From Bretschneidera sinensis (taxonomy: Eukaryota > Streptophyta > Magnoliopsida > Brassicales > Akaniaceae), in the NCBI GenBank assembly GCA_023935145.1, contig CM043700.1:143244828-143308827 (forward strand): 64,000 nucleotides of DNA, read 5' to 3'. The translations under genes and the position numbers were made by a program. Shown piece by piece: positions 62,601 through 64,000 of the stretch (its first letter is position 1; every line of letters begins with the position of its first letter). The notes beneath the pieces are model-generated. The model was not told the origin of the DNA and did no database searches. It worked only from the letters and a program-made list of their open reading frames with translations.

Positions 62601-64000
62601 TTTTTTTCTTCTGGATTGGTCTCAATGCAGGATATTGGCTGAATATTTGGGTGAAGATCAAATGCTTGCTGTGGTGTGTAGATCATTTGAAGCTGCATGT
62701 GCTCTTGAGAAATATGAACAAAACGGAGAAGTTGATTGTAGTCTTGGTCTTCATGCAGAAGCAGTTGCACGTGGAACATCTATAAATGGCCGATTTCTTG
62801 TCATTTGTCTTGAAGATATAGGGTATGGTGTAGAATCATTTTCAATTTAGTCTTTAAGATCAAAAGTTTGTCTCATATGAAAAGCATCATATGAATAATG
62901 ATTCATTTTTTTATGATACCCAGGGCTTACAAAGGGGAGTTCATAAAGAATGATCCTCAAAGGAAGCTAGCCTTGCCAGATCCTACCTTACCAACAGGGA
63001 ATATTCTACCAGGTTTTATGGGATATGCTGTTAATACGGTTAACTTAGATGCCCATCATTTAAACACAAGAACAATTTCAGACTGTGGTCTCAGAGAAAC
63101 TTTATTCTATAGACTTTTTGGTGAGCTTCAGATATATGACACCAGAAGGCACATGGAAGAGGCTCGTGCTTATATTAAGCATGGTGCTGTGTCTCTGGAC
63201 GGTGGGATTTTGAGGGAGAATGGTTTTATTTCTCTTGGACATCGGTATGTAACTCTATCTGTCCCTCTTCATGCATACACGTGCACATGCACACAAAGAC
63301 ACTCACTCTCACAGGTGCCCACAAGTGAGCATAAAATGCTTAGGTTCATGCCTCTCACCAAACCTTTTTTGGCTATCCTAATAATTCTTGTAGATTTTTT
63401 ATATATTTGTGTTGAAAGTTAAATGTTGAAGATCCAAGTTGGAACCATCCATTGACGATTATTGGTTGAAATAGAACTTGTGTTCTCTATCCCCATGCTA
63501 ACCCACAATCTATCTGTATGTGTAATAAAGGAGTTAAAAGTACAAACTAAGTTCGCTTGTTAGGTTAAACCGACCATAGTTGACTACTTTCTATGATCGG
63601 GCTAAGGTTGACCTTTAAGTATCGTGAATTGTCACTTACTAAAAAATGTTATTGTGAATTGTCATGATGTTGAACCTTGAGAGTAACATGGTGAAACGAG
63701 TAGGCCTGAAATCATGTTGCAGATTGGTATCAATTACCAAACCTCAAAAACCAATTGATGTGCAGTTAGTTTCTTTTCTATCATTTATATGGGATTTTGT
63801 TCACATATCGCTGCTGAAGCTTCAAGATCACAGAATCACTCATCATTTTGTAATATGATTTCTCATCATTTGATGATTTGGCCTTTTCAGGAATCCTGAA
63901 ATATATTTTCCAGCTGTTACACATCTCTCTCCTGAAAGTTTGGAGATCTTGAGGCAAATTGAGGAGAAGAAAGAAGAACTAGGTAAAACTACCCGCTCAA
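42949..64000 (+). CDS. GMI1: GMI1-like protein: GHKL ATPase plus SMC hinge-like domain, 3' end outside the window
   Basis: Thirty-six coding exons are visible: 42949-43281, 43619-43651, 43801-43887, 43964-44019, 44321-44404, 44994-45066, 45970-46025, 46117-46222, 46378-46446, 47524-47610, 48201-48251, 48692-48889, 48962-49081, 49501-49591, 49704-49738, 50283-50358, 50665-50847, 51028-51186, 51421-51442, 51565-51679, 51803-51919, 52165-52488, 52578-52687, 53020-53197, 53317-53425, 53553-53647, 54021-54119, 54656-54722, 60719-60804, 60889-61167, 61244-61381, 61537-61651, 62325-62538, 62631-62822, 62924-63244 and 63891-63982, then a donor. All phases agree, giving about 1,523 codons. The ATPase shows [12 protein letters not shown] (N motif, residues 148-159) and DTGSGMDG (182-189). 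The C-terminal [10 protein letters not shown] region (about 1325) is the hinge-like domain shared with DMS3 and SMCHD1. Arabidopsis GMI1 promotes somatic homologous recombination after DNA damage. Confidence 0.92.
50556..50606. repeat. Compound (CT)n-(TA)n microsatellite in a GMI1 intron
   Basis: About 15 CT units pass directly into about 10 AT units, about 59 bases before the next exon (50665). The pyrimidine part lies upstream of the acceptor. Confidence 0.9.
55415..55419. repeat. Left target-site duplication GTATT
   Basis: Five bases directly before the 5' LTR (TGTCAATGG) match the five bases at 60447-60451 after the 3' LTR, the expected length for copia integration. Confidence 0.75.
55420..55717 (+). 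repeat. 5' LTR of the copia element
   Basis: Begins TGTCAATGGA and ends CTAACA just before the primer site, so it has the standard TGT...ACA termini. It contains a near-duplicate of about 33 bases (TTTAAGGCTTACTTTAGG then CATGTTTCCTT) and a TATATATACTC box about 100 bases before its end that may be its promoter. Confidence 0.9.
55718..55729 (+). other. Primer binding site (tRNA-iMet type)
   Basis: TGGTATCAGAGC follows the LTR directly; it is complementary to the 3' end of initiator methionine tRNA and is the usual copia primer site in plants. Confidence 0.9.
56071..56884 (+). pseudogene. Copia gag remnant with CCHC zinc knuckle
   Basis: A start codon at 56071 opens a gag-like frame that is soon interrupted by TGA near 56117 and a frameshift. 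Gag sequence resumes ([20 protein letters not shown] from about 56282) until TAG at 56546. After that comes a CX2CX4HX4C zinc knuckle at 56774-56815 ([14 protein letters not shown]) and another stop at 56882. The nucleocapsid signature is intact but the gene as a whole is not. Confidence 0.85.
57002..57703 (+). pseudogene. Copia protease and GAG-pre-integrase region
   Basis: The aspartic protease active-site motif DSGAS is encoded from 57080 ([12 protein letters not shown]). The pre-integrase zinc-binding region follows ([19 protein letters not shown]). The frame ends in a TAA at 57701-57703, directly before the integrase core, where a functional element would continue. Confidence 0.88.
57710..58309 (+). 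pseudogene. Copia integrase core
   Basis: The DDE catalytic triad can be read: Asp in [13 protein letters not shown], Asp in [11 protein letters not shown], and Glu in [12 protein letters not shown]. In the last motif the usual Arg after Glu is Leu, a change expected to weaken function. The frame stops at TAA 58307-58309. Confidence 0.88.
58322..59196 (+). pseudogene. Copia reverse transcriptase
   Basis: Shows [60 protein letters not shown] (normally VKNAFL) and [16 protein letters not shown] stop at 59099-59101 and a frameshift before 59161 separate this from the catalytic YVDD box at 59185-59196. Confidence 0.88.
59197..60141 (+). pseudogene. Copia reverse transcriptase C-terminus and RNase H
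   Basis: Continues from the YVDD box in an uninterrupted frame: [34 protein letters not shown], then RNase H with [32 protein letters not shown] and [10 protein letters not shown]. It ends at TGA 60139-60141, just before the polypurine tract. This is the best preserved segment of the element. Confidence 0.88.
60138..60148 (+). other. Polypurine tract
   Basis: TTGAGGGGGGC immediately precedes the 3' LTR, as expected for plus-strand priming; it overlaps the polyprotein stop codon. Confidence 0.85.
60149..60446 (+). repeat. 3' LTR of the copia element
   Basis: Starts TATCAATGG (TG changed to TA) and aligns to the 5' LTR with about 14 substitutions, a one-base deletion and a four-base insertion. 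It ends TTCTA at the GTATT duplication, without the terminal ACA present in the 5' LTR. Confidence 0.88.
60447..60451. repeat. Right target-site duplication GTATT
   Basis: Matches 55415-55419. An alternative reading ends the LTR at 60449 (TTCTAGTA) but then the flanking bases (TTGCA) do not match the left flank. Confidence 0.7.

Noticed and set aside
1..64000. CRISPR arrays, bacterial operons, rRNA or tRNA genes
   Set aside because: No spaced short-repeat array or operon-like spacing was seen, and no tRNA cloverleaf or rRNA segment was recognised by eye; a tRNAscan run would be needed to exclude tRNAs fully.

Overview
The window is nuclear DNA of a flowering plant, almost certainly a eudicot. 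It is AT-rich, its genes have many exons with GT-AG introns, and every recognisable protein belongs to a land-plant family. Exon ends below were placed by hand: each junction was required to have GT/AG borders and to keep the codon phase, and coding exon lengths sum to whole codons in every complete gene.

Layout, left to right: (1) 136-2080 (+), an RKD-type RWP-RK transcription factor whose second intron carries a 408-bp tandem duplication that includes the 5' splice site; (2) 2587-4207 (-), a DUF688-like small basic protein with a short terminal exon; (3) 5.09-5.63 kb, an AT-rich repeat related to repeats near 38 and 39 kb; (4) 7446-10348 (-), an 803-residue coiled-coil protein; (5) 13828-18057 (+), TAP46, the PP2A-associated alpha4/TAP42 protein; (6) 20398-21183 (-), an intronless phytolongin; (7) 23511-29552 (-), plastid starch synthase I in 15 exons; (8) 31413-35246 (-), an IQ67-domain (IQD) calmodulin-binding protein; (9) 35.8-42.4 kb, a gene desert containing a ~1.28-kb direct tandem duplication; (10) from 42949 (+) to beyond the right edge, a GMI1-like protein (GHKL ATPase plus SMC hinge-like domain) with 36 coding exons visible and about 1,523 codons; (11) 55420-60446 (+), a decayed Ty1/copia retrotransposon inside a GMI1 intron, with near-identical LTRs and a GTATT target-site duplication.

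The genes are not an operon or an obvious cluster. They are independent housekeeping and regulatory genes: starch synthesis in plastids, TOR/PP2A signalling, membrane traffic, calmodulin-microtubule scaffolding and DNA repair. The RKD gene is the most notable. RKD factors control egg-cell identity and embryogenic competence, and a Citrus RKD (CitRKD1/CitRWP) is linked to nucellar polyembryony. Whether this window is that locus cannot be settled here, because only 135 bases upstream of the start codon are present. I found no evidence of a wholly new system. The best leads are the duplicated splice donor in RKD, the repeat family in the gene desert, and the retrotransposon-expanded GMI1 intron.
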